From Sphagnum magellanicum (Eukaryota; Streptophyta; Sphagnopsida; Sphagnales; Sphagnaceae): 64,000 nucleotides of DNA. Location: the NCBI GenBank assembly GCA_021904315.1, contig CM038919.1, forward strand, positions 9,238,001 through 9,302,000, given 5' to 3'. The notes under the pieces are model-generated. The model was not told the origin of the DNA, searched no databases, and worked only from the letters and a program-made list of their open reading frames with translations. The position numbers and the translations under genes are program-made. The number at the start of each line of letters is the position of its first letter. Position 1 is the stretch's first letter. This document shows, one piece after another, positions 12,402 to 25,469 of the stretch.

Positions 12402-15400
12402 ATGGGGAGCAGGGTGAAAGAAGACGAACGACATGAAATGATTTTAAGAAAGTTGGTGAAGAATGGGGAGAATAGAAAGTGTATCAACTGCGGTAGCTTG
12501 GTGAGTCTCTCTTGCTACAGATTGGAGATAATCCTGATTGATTGGCAGTAAGATATAGAGAGGTCACCTAGTGTGTGGAATGGAAACCCTTGCTCTCCGT
12601 GCACACTGATGCAACAGTGAAGTAGCTCTGATGACGCGCCAGCCTTGAGGACATGGTAATCTACTGTTTCTATTTGAGATTCTTCCACAGATTTCAGTAG
12701 CAGATTAGTGGAACTTGAAATAGACCCTGTGAACTGTTGGCCACTGATTTGGGGGATTGCAAGCCATGGAGATGATGTTTGCAGTAAGGACTGATGAAGA
12801 TGTTCTGCACCCAAGAGATCATCACTGTTAACCATGTAAAATTGGGAACTGATTGCAGTATGTTGTGGGTTTTGTCAGGGACCACAATATGCTTGCACCA
12901 ACTTCTCAACATTTGTGTGTACACAATGCAGCGGAGTGCAGTAAGTGCTTTGCAAATGAAGCCAATTTGTCGTGACATTAGACTCCAGAAAATGACACTT
13001 CTGTACACTATGCCAAATCAGCAGATTTATGGCACTCCATAATTTATGGGCTTGGATTCCTGTCAGTCAATCCCTTGTGGAGTTATTAAGAAGTAAATGT
13101 TCTTCTGGATCTTGTGCGCCTGGACATGAACAGATGGTCCTTCTCTATGGAGAATGTTTTTGTTACTGGAGATTAGTAGTATACATACTTGGTGCAGAAA
13201 AGGTAAATCTCGATGGTTGTGATTCCTGCAGTCGGGAGTTTTCACATCGTATCAAGTCGATTTCCATGGCCAAATTCACTGCTGGAGAAGTTCAAGCTCT
13301 TGAAGCAGGTGGCAATGAGGTATACACCCTACAAGAATGACCCATGGGCTATTCATCGCAGTGTTCCAGTCCTGGGGTTTTTTACACATCCCTTAAACCC
13401 TAACATGTAGGTTGTCAGTCAGGCAAGGTTGGCAGCAGAAAGATTAAAGAATTTCACTCAGGAATTTGCAACAAGGTTGTTTGTTCCCAGTTTGTCAGCT
13501 TTGCTGCTGCATTGTTTTTATATCAGTGAATCTGTCTTGCAGCGTGCTCGTGAGCAGTATTTCAAGGACTGGGACCCTGTGCGAAACCCATTACCTGATA
13601 ACAGGCAAGTTCATATTACACAACTGAAAACCTCTGAAGTTGTCCTCATGATCTAAGATAGCTTTGGAGCAAAATCAGTTCTCTTACTCAGTATGGTTTT
13701 TATGACTCTGACACTGTTCTTGGTTGGATGTGCAGTAATCCAGACAAATTGCGCACCTTCATTAAGGCTGTGTATGTAGAGAGACGATATACGGGAGAAC
13801 GACCGCCATCCTTTAAAGGTCGTCAGGTTAGAATCCTGTTTTAACTATTCTCTTTCCATCTTGGAAGACATTGGCTGTTTTCTGCTGTTTCTTTTCCAGG
13901 GTTGTCGAGTCTAATTCATCTTATGTCTTTCTCTTGGATGTTGCACTTTTTGGGATTCAACGTGTTTTGCTGCAACAAATTTAGGGTTCATAATGGTTAG
14001 ACCTCTGACTTGCTATCAGGGTGGCCGAGAAGATGGTTTAAATTCATGGCAACCTGAGTCATGGGCAGATCAGATGGCTGATGTCCACCGTCCTTATGGC
14101 AACAGTGCTGATAATCGACGGAATAATCAGAGAGCTCGCAAGTCAGATGTAGAGCGGAGCCAATTTGATCCAAAGCGCAGTCCTCTTCGAAATGAAAAAG
14201 ATCACCAAATAGGTCGGAGAAGTTATGATGAGCGTGAAGGTCGTCGAGAAGAGAAAGCAGCAAATGAGGTAAACCGAGATTGGCACAGGCCTGAAAGTTC
14301 ACGATCCAGTTCTCATGAAGGCACATCTCCACCAATCCACTCAGTGAAGGAGATTCTTGGCGAAGATCCTCCTTCTCTTCATGTCAACCAACCTCAGTCT
14401 AATGGACATGCTAAGACCCCAAGTTTGCCTCTCACTTCTCCGGTAAGGCAGGAGTTTCTGTCTTGGTGGGATCGTCACATTGCAATTCTTCACCTAGGAG
14501 GTGTATGCTGCTTTGATGCATTCAGTGTTTCTTTAACCTGAAATCCAGAAGGTTTTAGTGATTACTGTGGGTTGTGTCAGGTTGGATTGCACAAGGATGG
14601 ACAATCAAATAGTCCTGGACTTCTGGGTAGTGGAGAGGTACCTGTGGATGCTGCTCCCCAGCTGAAACGGGTTGACTCAACAAGTTTGATAGATTTTAGT
14701 GCAGACACTGAGCCAGCTGCAGCAACCAAACCTGTCTCAGATCCATTTGCCCCCACGTCAGTCATTGACCCATTTGCACCTGCTGGAGCAAGCAAATCAA
14801 TCCCTGATCCTTTCTCAGTTGGTGTGCAAGGGGGCAGTGTTCAGCCTAGTAGCACTGGTTGGGCAACTTTTGATGTGCCTGATAATGGTCCAAAACAGTG
14901 GGACCGTAGCACATTGTGGGGAGATTCTAATTCTGGTGCAGCAGGGAACACCTGGGCTTCTTTCCAGGGGCCGGAGTTCCACTCAGCTGCTGCACCAGCT
15001 CAAGCACCTCCAATTCCTCAGGTGCCAACCCACCCAGATTGATCTGTTCCAAATATGTCATATAATTTGATTCCAACTGATTCTGCATTTTTGATATCAT
15101 GTTCTTTACATTCAGCCAAGACTTCTGACCTGGTGTTTTCTTGCCTGTCCTGCTGCCAGCCAAGTTTGTTTGCCATGCCATCAGCACCACAACTGCACAC
15201 ACAAAATGTGCCACAATTTCCAATGAACTCTCCAGGACTATTCAATATAGCACCTTCTAGTGCAACCAGAGTTCATCGAGACATACCCCAGGTATAGTCC
15301 AGCATATCTTCATCCTGGTTATGTCCAGGTTATGACCAGTCATTGTCCTGTTACTTTCAATGTGTTGTGGAGATCTCTCTGCACTGTCAAAGAAATACTT

Positions 15401-17120
15401 TTGGTGCTTTACCTGGAGAAACCCAGGGGCTTACATTACATTGATGAGGTGGAAGAGAGCAGCCATATGGAATTCTAATGGAGTTCTCAGTGAACTTGTT
15501 GGCTCTGGACAAAAAAATTGTGAAATTCTTATGTAAGAGGTTTCTTGTTGCCACATTGTGCCTAACCTAGGTAGAATGATGTTGTAACTTGCAGGAGTTT
15601 TTTGCACCAGCTTATCCACAATCTAGTACGCTGAACATGCAGGTATGACAGTATCTACATAGGCACATTTAACTTGGGGGGGCAAGATTTGATGGGCTCC
15701 ATTTCTTTGAAGATTATCTTCTTGAAGTCCAGTGTGCCAGCACAGAGGGATGGTTTACTCAGGCATTTCTTATGCAGTTTGCTTTGGAAATTTTGGTTGC
15801 AGGGACAACCGCAGCCAAACACACAGCCTCCTAGAACCCAGAATCCATTTGAGAGCGATTCTGCACCGGTGTCTTCGGTATTGACTCGTGTTTCCATCTT
15901 TTCACTCTGAAAGTTTCCCATGCATTGTCTTGTTCTTTGCTTTACAGAAAGTTTCCTTTCTTTACCCCAACTTCACAGCTCACAGTTGGCTGGTGGTATG
16001 GTCATCATGGAACCTGCCACTATCCTTCTTACAAGTAGGAATCTCTCTGTAGCTGGATGGATTCCATGTCAAACTTTGAAGTCAAATAAAGCTACAACTG
16101 CTAAGTGGATATATGTACTGCAGTCATGGCCTTTCAGTGGTTGTATTTTGTTAGAACTCAAGGAAAGCTATTTGTTTCCTAATAAGTTCCTTGGGACATT
16201 TTTGATTGATTTTCAGTTGAACTTGAATGCACTATATGAAGCTCTTCCACCACAAGGGATGCCTTTGAACAGGGCACCCCCACAATGGGGCCAACCCATA
16301 CCTCAGTTCCCACCTAATGCAATCCAAGGTAGCATTCTATCATGGTATACTGCATTTAGTATTTGTACAAATGCCAGATGGTTCATATTTCAAGCATGCT
16401 TTGTGAGGCAGATGTTGAGTGTATGCTTGTCAGGTTGTGCACCAGGCTGAGTGGGTGTACTGATTTACAGAAGGTTACAAATTGTACGAGAATGCAGGCA
16501 GTTGGCAAGGTTGCGATGGGCCTACCTCTGATGCTTTTGATCTATGTATTGCAGGAGGATTTGGATATGGCAATTATGCAACTCCTACTATGGTGATGTA
16601 AGTCAATACTTCCTATGTTCAATTGCCTGTAATGTTCTAAATGTGTGTGGAGTCTTTGTTTCTGAAGTGGTGAGCACTGGTTTGTGAGGTCAGTGGGTAG
16701 TCATGTTGGTCACTGCTTTTTATGATGAAGGTGATGGTCTAACACTTTGTGAGCTACCCTCATAAGGTTATGACCGCACTCATTGTCGTATTACCTTCAG
16801 ATTGTTGTTGTGGGGATTTCTCTGCAATTTCATACATGTGACTCACTAGTTTGCTGTGGTGACCCTCAGGAGATGGGTGCTTTGGGGTCTGTCAGTATGA
16901 GGTTGGATTTGTTGCCTAGTATTTGATTTATGAAGTCAGCTGTTTGGCTCTAACTGTCAAGTTTTGAATGCAACTCCTTTTACTGCCCAGTGAATGTACA
17001 ATAACACAGATGGCATGTTTGTGCAGGCCCACTGTAGGACCACGCGGTTTCTCCACAGGTGTTGTCTATGGAGGGCCTCAGTTCTTCTCACAGACTGCTG
17101 GTAGCAATCCATTCCATTGA
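12402..17120 (+). CDS. AGD14: ArfGAP domain protein, AGD14-like (complete, 13 coding exons)
   Basis: A GTPase-activating protein for ARF small GTPases, expected in Golgi/endosomal vesicle traffic. Deduced coding exons: 12402-12500, 12879-12940, 13232-13319, 13543-13604, 13736-13826, 14020-14442, 14581-15021, 15160-15291, 15595-15642, 15803-15877, 16217-16328, 16555-16597 and 17027-17120. They sum to 1,770 nt (589 aa). The protein starts MGSRVKEDERHEMILRKL, as in plant AGD14. The ArfGAP zinc finger is CX2CX16CX2C (Cys27, 30, 47, 50) with the catalytic Arg finger at Arg55 (CSGVHREFSHR), followed by IKSISMAKFT. The long C-terminal half is low complexity with DPFAP, GWATFD and two NPF motifs (one in the last residues, SNPFH), typical adaptor or EH-domain ligands. 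All exon phases agree. The intron after 13,604 has a GC donor. It is convergent with the glycosyltransferase gene downstream. Confidence 0.92.
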
Positions 17121-18825
17121 AAAGCCATCAAGGGCTTGAGTTTTTCCATCCGGATCACAGGATACATATCATCTGTTGATCCTGTTGTTATAAGGGTGAA
17201 GATCACCACCATACTTCTGTGTATTTGAGTTCCAACTTTGGCTGATTGCTGCACACCCCAAGCACTGTATGATTGAAGATCCCTTCATTCTTGGGTGCAG
17301 TCACATAATCAGCAGAGAGCCTCCCTCTTGGAGTAAAACCTGCATACATGTTGTTTTGTGAAAGAAAAGTGAAGAAGGGTGCCAGCCATGTCTGTACAAT
17401 GCCTTTTTATGCAGGATTGGTTTGTTCAACCAACTGTGCAGTGTTTAGGTATTCAGCTTGAGCTGAATCTACATGGCTTAGTCCTTAAATTGAGGAGTGT
17501 GCTTGTTGATGGCAGCAGCAGATTGCTGTTTGGAGTTTGTCTTGGCGAGAATAGTCTCTCTTGGGTATTTGGTAGAGTACTTCAGCATAACATAGCTGAG
17601 TTTATTTTCCTGTTTGTTGAGCTTTGTATATTCAATGTAATTGATTGAAGAAGGCACTCAATTTACACATTCCTTTTCTTCTCCATAGAGTGATTTACAC
17701 ATTTATTTTCTTGTCTATAGAGCAAATGGGACTGGCATGTGTGCATACCTGTTGAAGTTTCAGTGTGGAAATAGAGGCACAGTGGTTTTCTTGATTGCAA
17801 GGTTCAAGTCCTTGGAAATTTAGTGATTCTATGTTGGACCAACAACCAGCAAGATGCCTGCACATTTGCAGACACATGCCTGGTAGAGCACACTGGCTTC
17901 CTAACCCAATGGATTAGGCCAGTTTGTAAGTTGAAGTGAAGTAGAAGCATAATAATGCACACCTATTAACCACCAAAAGAATGCCACTAACAGGAAAGTT
18001 GCAGGTCAGTGAGCAACTATATGAATGGCATAGCATGTGAAAACTTTGAAGCTTGATTAAGTACTGTAAGAGGGAGCACCTAGATGAGTTTGACTGAAAT
18101 GGTGTGCATCTAACTGGAAAACCAGAACAACCTACTGATCATCAATCTCTGCAAGATATAAAGGACAAATCTGTGCAAGACATAAGAACACATCTCAGTT
18201 CATAGTGGAAAAGAATGCATACATTGAAGAGTCTGAATGACTTCAATTATGGAAGACTGGAATTAGAGGGTTGAATGCTGAAACTAGCAGAATTTGGAGC
18301 GAAGTCTAACAAAGAAAAGTACACACTGGCCTAGCAATTTCCCAACTGCCTTGGTTTCAATGGGAGGCTCAAACTATGCTGAGAGGCAGCAGCAAGGCAA
18401 GGCTGGAGCAGCTGAGTTTTAGCAGCAAATTCTCAGCAGCAAAGAATGCAGAAAAACTTCCTAGGTACATTGTGATAAATATTGGCTTTTTGTGAACAAA
18501 AAAACTATCACCCAGCCCAAAAAGAATTGTAAATTGAATGTACTGAAAATTTGATCACTGTCTTGGACAGGTTATGGCGAGGAGCCTGTAGGTTGGATCA
18601 GGTTTTTGCAATTGATGATTCTATGAGTGCATCAATGTGAATAACCTGAAAGTTGAGAGAGCATACCCAATGAGGCACTTGCAATAAACCATGTGAGACC
18701 ATTTCCTTCTCTCCTTCTGCATATGGTCATCTACTTCAAACGAAGCACTCAAGTACCAAAAGATCTTCATCTACATTGCTGTTGCAGATTTTGGCTCCTT
18801 TTACTTCACCAGATCCATATCTGTC
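17121..18825. other. Convergent intergenic region
   Basis: Space between the 3' ends of the ArfGAP (+) and glycosyltransferase (-) genes. It must hold both 3' UTRs; the first few hundred bases after 17,120 continue the less AT-rich composition of the gene. No additional exon, RNA gene or repeat was recognised. Confidence 0.5.
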
Positions 18826-21800
18826 TCATACCTTTAGTCGCCTCCAAGAGGGCCTTCCTTCTTCTTTGATGTCATGCAGAACTTCCTCAATTAGTTTCTT
18901 CTTGTCATCTAGGCCAGCAAGGTGCACCATGAAATCTCCTTTGGAGTAAACCCCTGGCATGAAAACAACATCAAAAGCCTGTTTGAGCAAATATTCCTTC
19001 TTCTGATAGGAAGAAGTGTGGTACTCAAAAGTGCACCATAGTAGAGAACACCACTACAAACAATAGCTAGTCAAAAGCAATCCACATGAACTGGGCTTGA
19101 AAAAAGGAAATCAGGATCATATTTGTCAGCTCCCCCCCATATGGTACTTTGCACCTGTAACTGCCTGAAACAGAAGCTTATGGGATTTGAAGCTGCCTCC
19201 AAGACTGCAGATGATCTATAAACCTACACCTTCACGCATGGGGCTGCGCCCACATAGTCAAACAATGGTTGAGAAGAGAATAGCAGGATGGAGAAGATAG
19301 CTAACCTTGCCAGATGGTTTTAGTCACAGTGACCAAGCGAAGTCCACTCCTCCATGAAAATTTCCACACATTTGAATTAAACAAGCACTGCATTTGAGGG
19401 ATTCGAATGTGCTGATTCCGCTCATTTTCAGGCATAATGTCAAGAAGATGCTTTAAGGCATCATTGTCCCCACTCTTGGACTGACCAAAAGGCTGGACAA
19501 ATGCTGTTTGGTTCCACCACAAATCTAGAAAATGTCTGCTCCATTCAGAGTTTCTAAAGAAGAACATCCCTGTGCCATGACATAAAAGAAAATCATTATG
19601 CACAGCAACAAACCATAGCCCCTGACCCTCCAAACTCCATTCACAGTGGAAAACTTACTCTACTCATCGTTGTGTTATTAGACAGCTACTTTGCAACATA
19701 TATTGTATGGTTTGGGCTTGTTGTCATCATATGCCTCAATACAACCTGATACCAGATCCCAACACAAAGTTTACTAGAGCTGCGCGGACATTGTCTAATC
19801 CACAAGCTACTTGTCTCACAAGCCCTTAAGATATCTGCCACATAAAATAAACATATTCATAGAGGTACCAAGAAATGGAAAGCTGCTGAATTGTGGAATG
19901 GGATTGGGAGGAACAGGATCTACCTGCATTCACACCGGTGACATCTTTGGTGATTATGAAGTCTGGCATGCTGTTGACTTCACTGTCCCCAACAGCAGAG
20001 TGTATGATTTCTTCCTGCATGTCCGCAAAAGAAATTGCATCTGAAATTGTGCCTGCAACAGTTAAAATAGATCGAGAGGAGGTTTTCTCCAACCAGACCT
20101 CTGACACAACTACAGTGATACAATAGTAGCATTGAAACACATTATCTAAAAGATTGCAGAGAAATCTCCACAACAACACTGAGAGGATATCATGAGACTG
20201 GGGGTGTGGTCATGACCTTATGAGAGTTGCTCACAAAGTGTCAGACCATCAACATCATCACCAATAGCAATTGATGAGCTCCCAGTACTACCTACTACTT
20301 CATCAGATCCTGGTTTGCCTGAAATTTTGGGCAGATATATTGTATACTTAAATTTACAGAATCTGCACCCTGAGCTTCTCTCACATTTACAGAAGCAGAA
20401 TGATTGGAACACCTACCACTACACAAAACTAAAGCTAAATGCTATCAACAGGCATGTTATTCAGAGCTCTACATGAGTAATAATAGGTGGACTTACCAAT
20501 GAGATTGCTGGGTTTGTAACAACAGAATCCTGCAGCAAATCAAAACATGGACCACAAATATGAGAAAGATTTACAAATCCTGACTGTATGCACCTTCGAG
20601 GACCATCAAGAGCACTCGTGGGAGACCAATGCAAGTAAGTGGACAATGAATTAGATGGTGCGTGAAGAGTAACTGGTTCCATTATCTGTCCATTCAGCAC
20701 AATGGGCAGGGTACACCTTATGACTGACAACTGGATCAGACAGTTCTGATGGGTCTAAAGTGCTCAAAAATTGCTTTTCCTGAGAAGAGCTTACTTTCGG
20801 GTGTGTAATTTCTTGCTAAGAGTTTACACAATGTGTTGTAATCTGGAAGAGAAGGAAAGTCGAGAGAGATCAAGTCTCACCTAGCAGCCTTCTGGCACAA
20901 AAAAGTCACTAAGATTTCAGCAAATCAGTGAAATCCAGTCAACAATATTGTCTAGAACTCATCAATGGCTTTGCTTTCATTACATTTGCAGTCTCTCTCT
21001 ATGCAGGTACCACCACTTTTCAGCCAAGAAACAAGATGTCACCCACATGCACCTACTGGGCAATTTGAACAATAAACCATAACATAATCTGTGAAAATTG
21101 CAGAGAAAATCTCCGCAACAACAGTTTGAAGATAACTTGTGGACTGTGTGCAAACCATCACCTATAAGGCAATGACCAGGAGCTGTAATAACTGTGCTAC
21201 AGGCTTCATGGTTGTGAATCCACAACCAGAAGACTGAAGCTTCATCTTACTGACAAGGAGTAAACTCAATGTGGTTTTTTTATTTGCCTTGAGGACTACT
21301 GCTGCTTTCAAGAGATTGACACTTTCTACTTGCAAAGTGCTGTGGCTGCCCAGTTCCAGGTCCTTCCCCAAGGGCTCCAACTCCCCCAGGTTGTGCATTA
21401 GCAGGTCCCTGCCATTGGAGCTGGGTTCCTTACCATTGATGATAGCATTATGCATGGACCTAGAGGAGAAAGAGCAAAAACTGGCGACAAACTGCATTTC
21501 CTCTACGTGTGCTTGAAAGCACTTCAAGACAAGAGATGCTTTGACATGAAAAACAGCGATGTGATAAGCACGACAAGCACAATGCTCACGACAAGCATTC
21601 CAGGCAGTGCTCTGCTCCTTCCTTTATGACATCCCTACTTCATGACATGCCGTGTAGCAGCAAAAGCCAAAGAAACACGCACACACATACCGCGTCGTTC
21701 CAGAAGACCCAATCGTAATGTGGCAAGTTTTTTTTGACAGCCAAAATCTTGCTCCAGCTGGGAGGACGCTCTTTGTCCAACACGTCGCTGGCGTCCACGA

Positions 21801-22326
21801 ACTCGTACCCATGTCTGGCCACATAGCTGCGCTTGTTGGGAGTGACGAGCTCCATGAGTCCCTCGAAAGACCTCTGAGGGTTGATCCTGGAACCATCAGA
21901 GCAAGTCACCATGGCAAACTTGTAACTCCTCAACATTTCCAACCTCTGCAACCTCGCTTGTTGTCGATCCTCCCCACCACCACCACCACCACCGCTACCT
22001 TCCACACCGACGCCGCCGCCGCCGCCGACACTGCATTGTCTTCCCAGCTCATTCGCCCTCGACAAAAGAAGCTTCGACAAATGTATCGACAGAAAACAAC
22101 ACAAAACCAAACTACCCAACACCATAACCAACTTTCTAAGGACATACAATCTCCGTTGATGTACAGACGAAGAAGACGAGGAGCAACTCTCCGTTTTCTG
22201 CAACAAACAGGAGGTGCTACTACTCAAGCCAACTTTACTCGAGGCTCGACACAAGTTCACAGCAGCCTGAGGAAGCGGCAAGTTACGCTGCGACGGCGAC
22301 AGACCTGACATTATAACGGCTGCCAT
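18826..22326 (-). CDS. GMA12/MNN10-type glycosyltransferase (GT34), complete, 5 exons
   Basis: A type II membrane glycosyltransferase, expected in the Golgi. Deduced exons on the minus strand: 22326-21691, 20529-20497, 20014-19924, 19569-19306 and 18953-18826, all with GT-AG borders and matching phases; total 1,152 nt (383 aa). The start chosen is MAAVIMSGLSPSQ. An in-frame ATG upstream at 22,605 would add a leucine-run peptide encoded by a GGA/CTC microsatellite and is less likely. Features in order: Ser-rich N-terminus, membrane segment about residues 65-84, Gly-rich stem (about 101-118), then the catalytic domain with the DXD-type motif WNDADS (Asp211/Asp213, completed across the exon 1/2 junction), KDVTGVNAGMFFFRNS, WNQTAFVQPFGQSKSGDNDA, RIPQMQCLFNS and GDFMVHLAGLDDKKK. 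The acceptor sugar is not deducible; known members include galactosyl-, mannosyl- and xylosyltransferases. Confidence 0.88.
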
Positions 22327-23253
22327 TGCGAAACCGCAACAACCGCCGCCGTCGTTGTTGCGGTATGCTGGGAGGAGGAGGAGGAGGAGGAGGAGGAGGA
22401 GGCAACTACTACCGTTTGTTCGTTGGGTCGTTGAGGCTCTTGTTTGGTAAGCAAAGCAATGCAACAACAACAACACAAACGCACGCGCGATTGTAGCAGC
22501 GCCATGTAAAAACAAAACGCGAGAATGCGAAATACGCTGACTGACACAAGAGTACTGGCCAGGACAGACGACACATTCCTTCTTATCTACGACATCGCTG
22601 GACATCCGACATCGCTGGACATCATTCCTCCAAGGACAGCCAGTTTGTAGCTGGCAATCACAGCTGTTTCGTTTGTTTTCTTCGTCTTTTCTCCATTCCC
22701 CACTTGCTGTTGTTGCTGATTCTTTTGCAGCTTCTCCTCTCTGTTTCTGTATTGAACTTTTATAACATTTTTTGTCTTTTATCCTTGGGTTTGTCTTTCA
22801 GACCAATTTTTCTTAAACCCCTTTAAATCCTATAGTTCTTCTCTTGGTTGGAGACAGTTTCTCCAGTCGGAGGCGGTCTCTAGTTGTTCAACTTTCATGG
22901 GGTTTATGAAAGGACTTAACTGCTGAAGGAGAATCAAATTGCAGATGTTGCACCAGTCAAACTTCTACCTCTTCTTGTTTTCTTCTTTGATTTTTCTGCA
23001 TTTCCACTTATTTGCATTTGCAGTGTGTGATTTGAGACCCTAGTTTTGTGTCACGGTTGTAGCCCCAACAGCCTAGGTCTCCCATGTAAGAAACAATAAC
23101 TTCCCCAAAAAAAGAAGAGTAGAGAATTGATTGAGCAATCGAGGAGACTCATGTCTCACAAGAACATAACTCTCATGAGAATCAAGAAATCTCCATACTC
23201 ACAATTAAGAAAGCCAGAACAGGAACACCCAGAAATGAAAATCACCTAAACTA
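22327..23253 (-). promoter_or_regulatory. Upstream region of the glycosyltransferase gene
   Basis: This interval between two same-strand genes must contain the 5' UTR and promoter of the glycosyltransferase and the 3' UTR of the Alba gene. It holds a GGA-repeat tract (about 22,373-22,400, CTC on the gene's strand) and a short duplication of gacatcgctggacat at about 22,591-22,623. No further coding exon was recognised. Confidence 0.45.
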
Positions 23254-25018
23254 TCAAGAATCTAGATCATCTCCTGTCTCAAAATCTTCAGTTGCAGCAG
23301 CTTCCATAAGCTCATCGAATTGATCTGATTTTCTCAAGAGAATCTCCATCTGCACCCACAACTAATTTGAATCAGAATAGGCATTTTGTACAGGATCTGA
23401 AAGACCATCACACCATCTGCATCTACTGTATGACAAGCACAGCATCTGGTTCTCAGCTATCTCACTCTGAATCTGTTGATACAGAATGTAGTCTCAATCT
23501 TCCACTTAGTACTAGCAGGGCAGTAGCAAATGCCATAAACTGACCTTTGCTTTTTGGACAGGGCGTCCTCTTGATTCGTCTCCGATGTCAATTGTGGATG
23601 TGGAAATTTCTGCAAAAGAAGAATCCACAAAACCATGCATTAGTTTTCATCATAAAACCTAACCTCAACTTCCAGCACAATAGAAAACAAGCAGAATATT
23701 TTTCAAGTCACTGCAGTGGTAAACATGCTGGCCTATGGAATATTATATCAGTATGTTACGCAAACTTCTTACTCTTCTCAATCGCCAGCCCATTGTTTTT
23801 CAGAATCTCCACAACAGTGACAACTGTGGCAATTGCTGCTTGTTCAAACACCACACACAACCAAAAAAAAACAACAGAGGTATCTCCTCAGCAAATCATG
23901 AAATCATTGAAAGCCTTCTGACAGCCCTCTTTGAGCAACTAATTCAAGTTCTTTTCTTGTCTGAGTATGATGTTCTTGCCAGTACAATGTCCTGCCAACT
24001 TTCTTTCCATCCAACTTGAAGCCCTAGTAGTACATTGCTTACAGAGTAAAAGAGAGGGGACAAGAGATATCGTTGAGGCAGATTATAAGATGAGGTGCAA
24101 CTGTGGTGTACTATGAAAACAGCAGTCAAATGTAACAAGCAGCAGAGATTTAGCAGTGGAATACTGTGCTACCATGAAAGCATCACCGCAACTAACAGCA
24201 AGACTGTGTAGCAAGGACAAACCAAGGGTGGTGATAACTTTCACAACTCCATGTACTGCTCAAAGGCATGAACTACTCAGCTCCCATGAACCAACCAAAA
24301 GAATGATGAGCAAACATACATCATGATAGAATCCTTTGCTATCTCCAGTCAAGGGTGAAAGATGCTAGATAAGGTGCTCCACAACTCTAAGAGCAAAAAC
24401 CTCCACCTTCAACATATTAGGATCAAAGAATACTCTGAAGATTTCTACACAGAGCTAGAAATACTCACCCATTCCGAGAGCAGAGAGTTCCACCTCGTCA
24501 TATTGCTGCATAAATCTCTGTTGCCTCACAAAAACAACACCTCGTCAGACAAGGAGTTCATAGAGCTTTCTACAACCTGCTGCACTGCCTCTCAAATCTC
24601 TTCCTGGACATTTGGCTATGCCAAAGAGAAGGCCAGTAAAGGTACGCAGAGCAGACTATCGAAAGCCTTTCGTGACACATTCTTCAGGGGAAAGATTGCA
24701 GACTAATAGGAGCCATACACGCCTCTGTATCTCACTCTACAAAACCCTGATGGTCATCCTGCATCTCAAGTTCCGCCATTAGGTCAGAGAAGCAACCGAA
24801 GCTCTGGCGTTTGCGGATGTCAGTCCGAGCAACATGAAGAAAATTCCACCATCTGAAAAACAAGAGAACCGGGGAGAGAGAGAGAGAGCAAGAAAGAAAG
24901 AAACAGTGGTCACCTTTGCAAGGTTGACGTAGAAGAACAAGGGCTTCTTGGTATTGGAAACCTGAATCCTATTCTTCTTCGCTCCGTCATGTACGTGATT
25001 TCCGTTGCTCTGGTCCAT
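23254..25018 (-). CDS. Alba-family DNA/RNA-binding protein (At2g34160-like), complete, 5 exons
   Basis: A small nucleic-acid-binding protein of the Alba superfamily; plant members bind RNA or DNA and R-loops. Deduced exons on the minus strand: 25018-24914, 24517-24469, 23835-23773, 23609-23545 and 23349-23254; total 378 nt (125 aa), all GT-AG with agreeing phases. The protein reads MDQSNGNHVHDGAKK, then the family blocks NRIQVSNTKKPLFFYVNLAK, RFMQQYDEVELSALGM, AIATVVTVVEILKNNGLAIE, KISTSTIDIGDESRGRPVQK and a short acidic tail ending DDLDS. Length and motif order match plant single-Alba-domain proteins. The start ATG is preceded by a (CT)n leader on the same strand. It is divergent from the complex I subunit gene. 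Confidence 0.93.
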
Positions 25019-25122
25019 GGAGACAGAGACGATGGAGAAGGAGAAGCAGCCCCAGACAAGAGATATCTTGAAAGACTCCGGCAAGCTAAATCGGGACAGT
25101 CTACACCAGGACCGGAGGACAG

Positions 25123-25126
<4 letters not shown>

Positions 25127-25165
<39 letters not shown>
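25127..25165 (-). promoter_or_regulatory. (GA)n/(CT)n tract in the Alba gene leader
   Basis: About 19 consecutive AG dinucleotides on the plus strand, which is (CT)n on the Alba gene strand, about 110 bp before the start codon. Plant core promoters and leaders commonly carry such CT-rich patches, and GAGA tracts are binding sites of BBR/BPC factors. A similar tract precedes the kinase gene at 60.17 kb. Confidence 0.6.
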
Positions 25166-25167
<2 letters not shown>

Positions 25168-25469
25168 CCCCCTCCTCCTCCTCCACTCCCGATAACAGCT
25201 GCAAGCACCGCAGCCTAGTTCCCTAGTCTCCAACAGAACACTAAATGCCGACCGAAAACTTCTGATCCTTTTCCAGCGAGCAGACTCTTCAGGAAACAAA
25301 ACAATAGTGCAGAGATGAGAGGAGTGGAGTGCAGAGAGACGAAATTTCTTTGTCGCTGCGACAAGAAAACACAGTAGTACAACGCATAGATGCACACGGC
25401 AAGCGCCGGAGAGAGAGAGTCAACCGCCCGCAGCAGCTTCCAGCCCGCGCATTCCAATGTCCCCTAGTT

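Noticed and set aside
17695-17880. Possible tRNA because of a ggttcaagtcc segment
   Set aside because: No cloverleaf arms or A box could be placed around it; likewise for gattcaaatcc at 51,748 and attcgaatct at 44,364.
21162-21527. Minus-strand 121-codon frame in glycosyltransferase intron 1
   Set aside because: Exon 1 joins exon 2 (DSVVTNPAISL) in phase and completes the DXD motif without it; no family similarity.
21718-22308. 196-codon plus-strand frame rich in Arg, Thr and Gln
   Set aside because: It is antisense to exon 1 of the glycosyltransferase, whose minus-strand frame has a membrane segment and clear family motifs.
22327-22605. Upstream in-frame start giving a longer glycosyltransferase N-terminus
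   Set aside because: The added sequence is encoded by a microsatellite leucine run and precedes a normal type II membrane-protein start; not excluded, but less likely.
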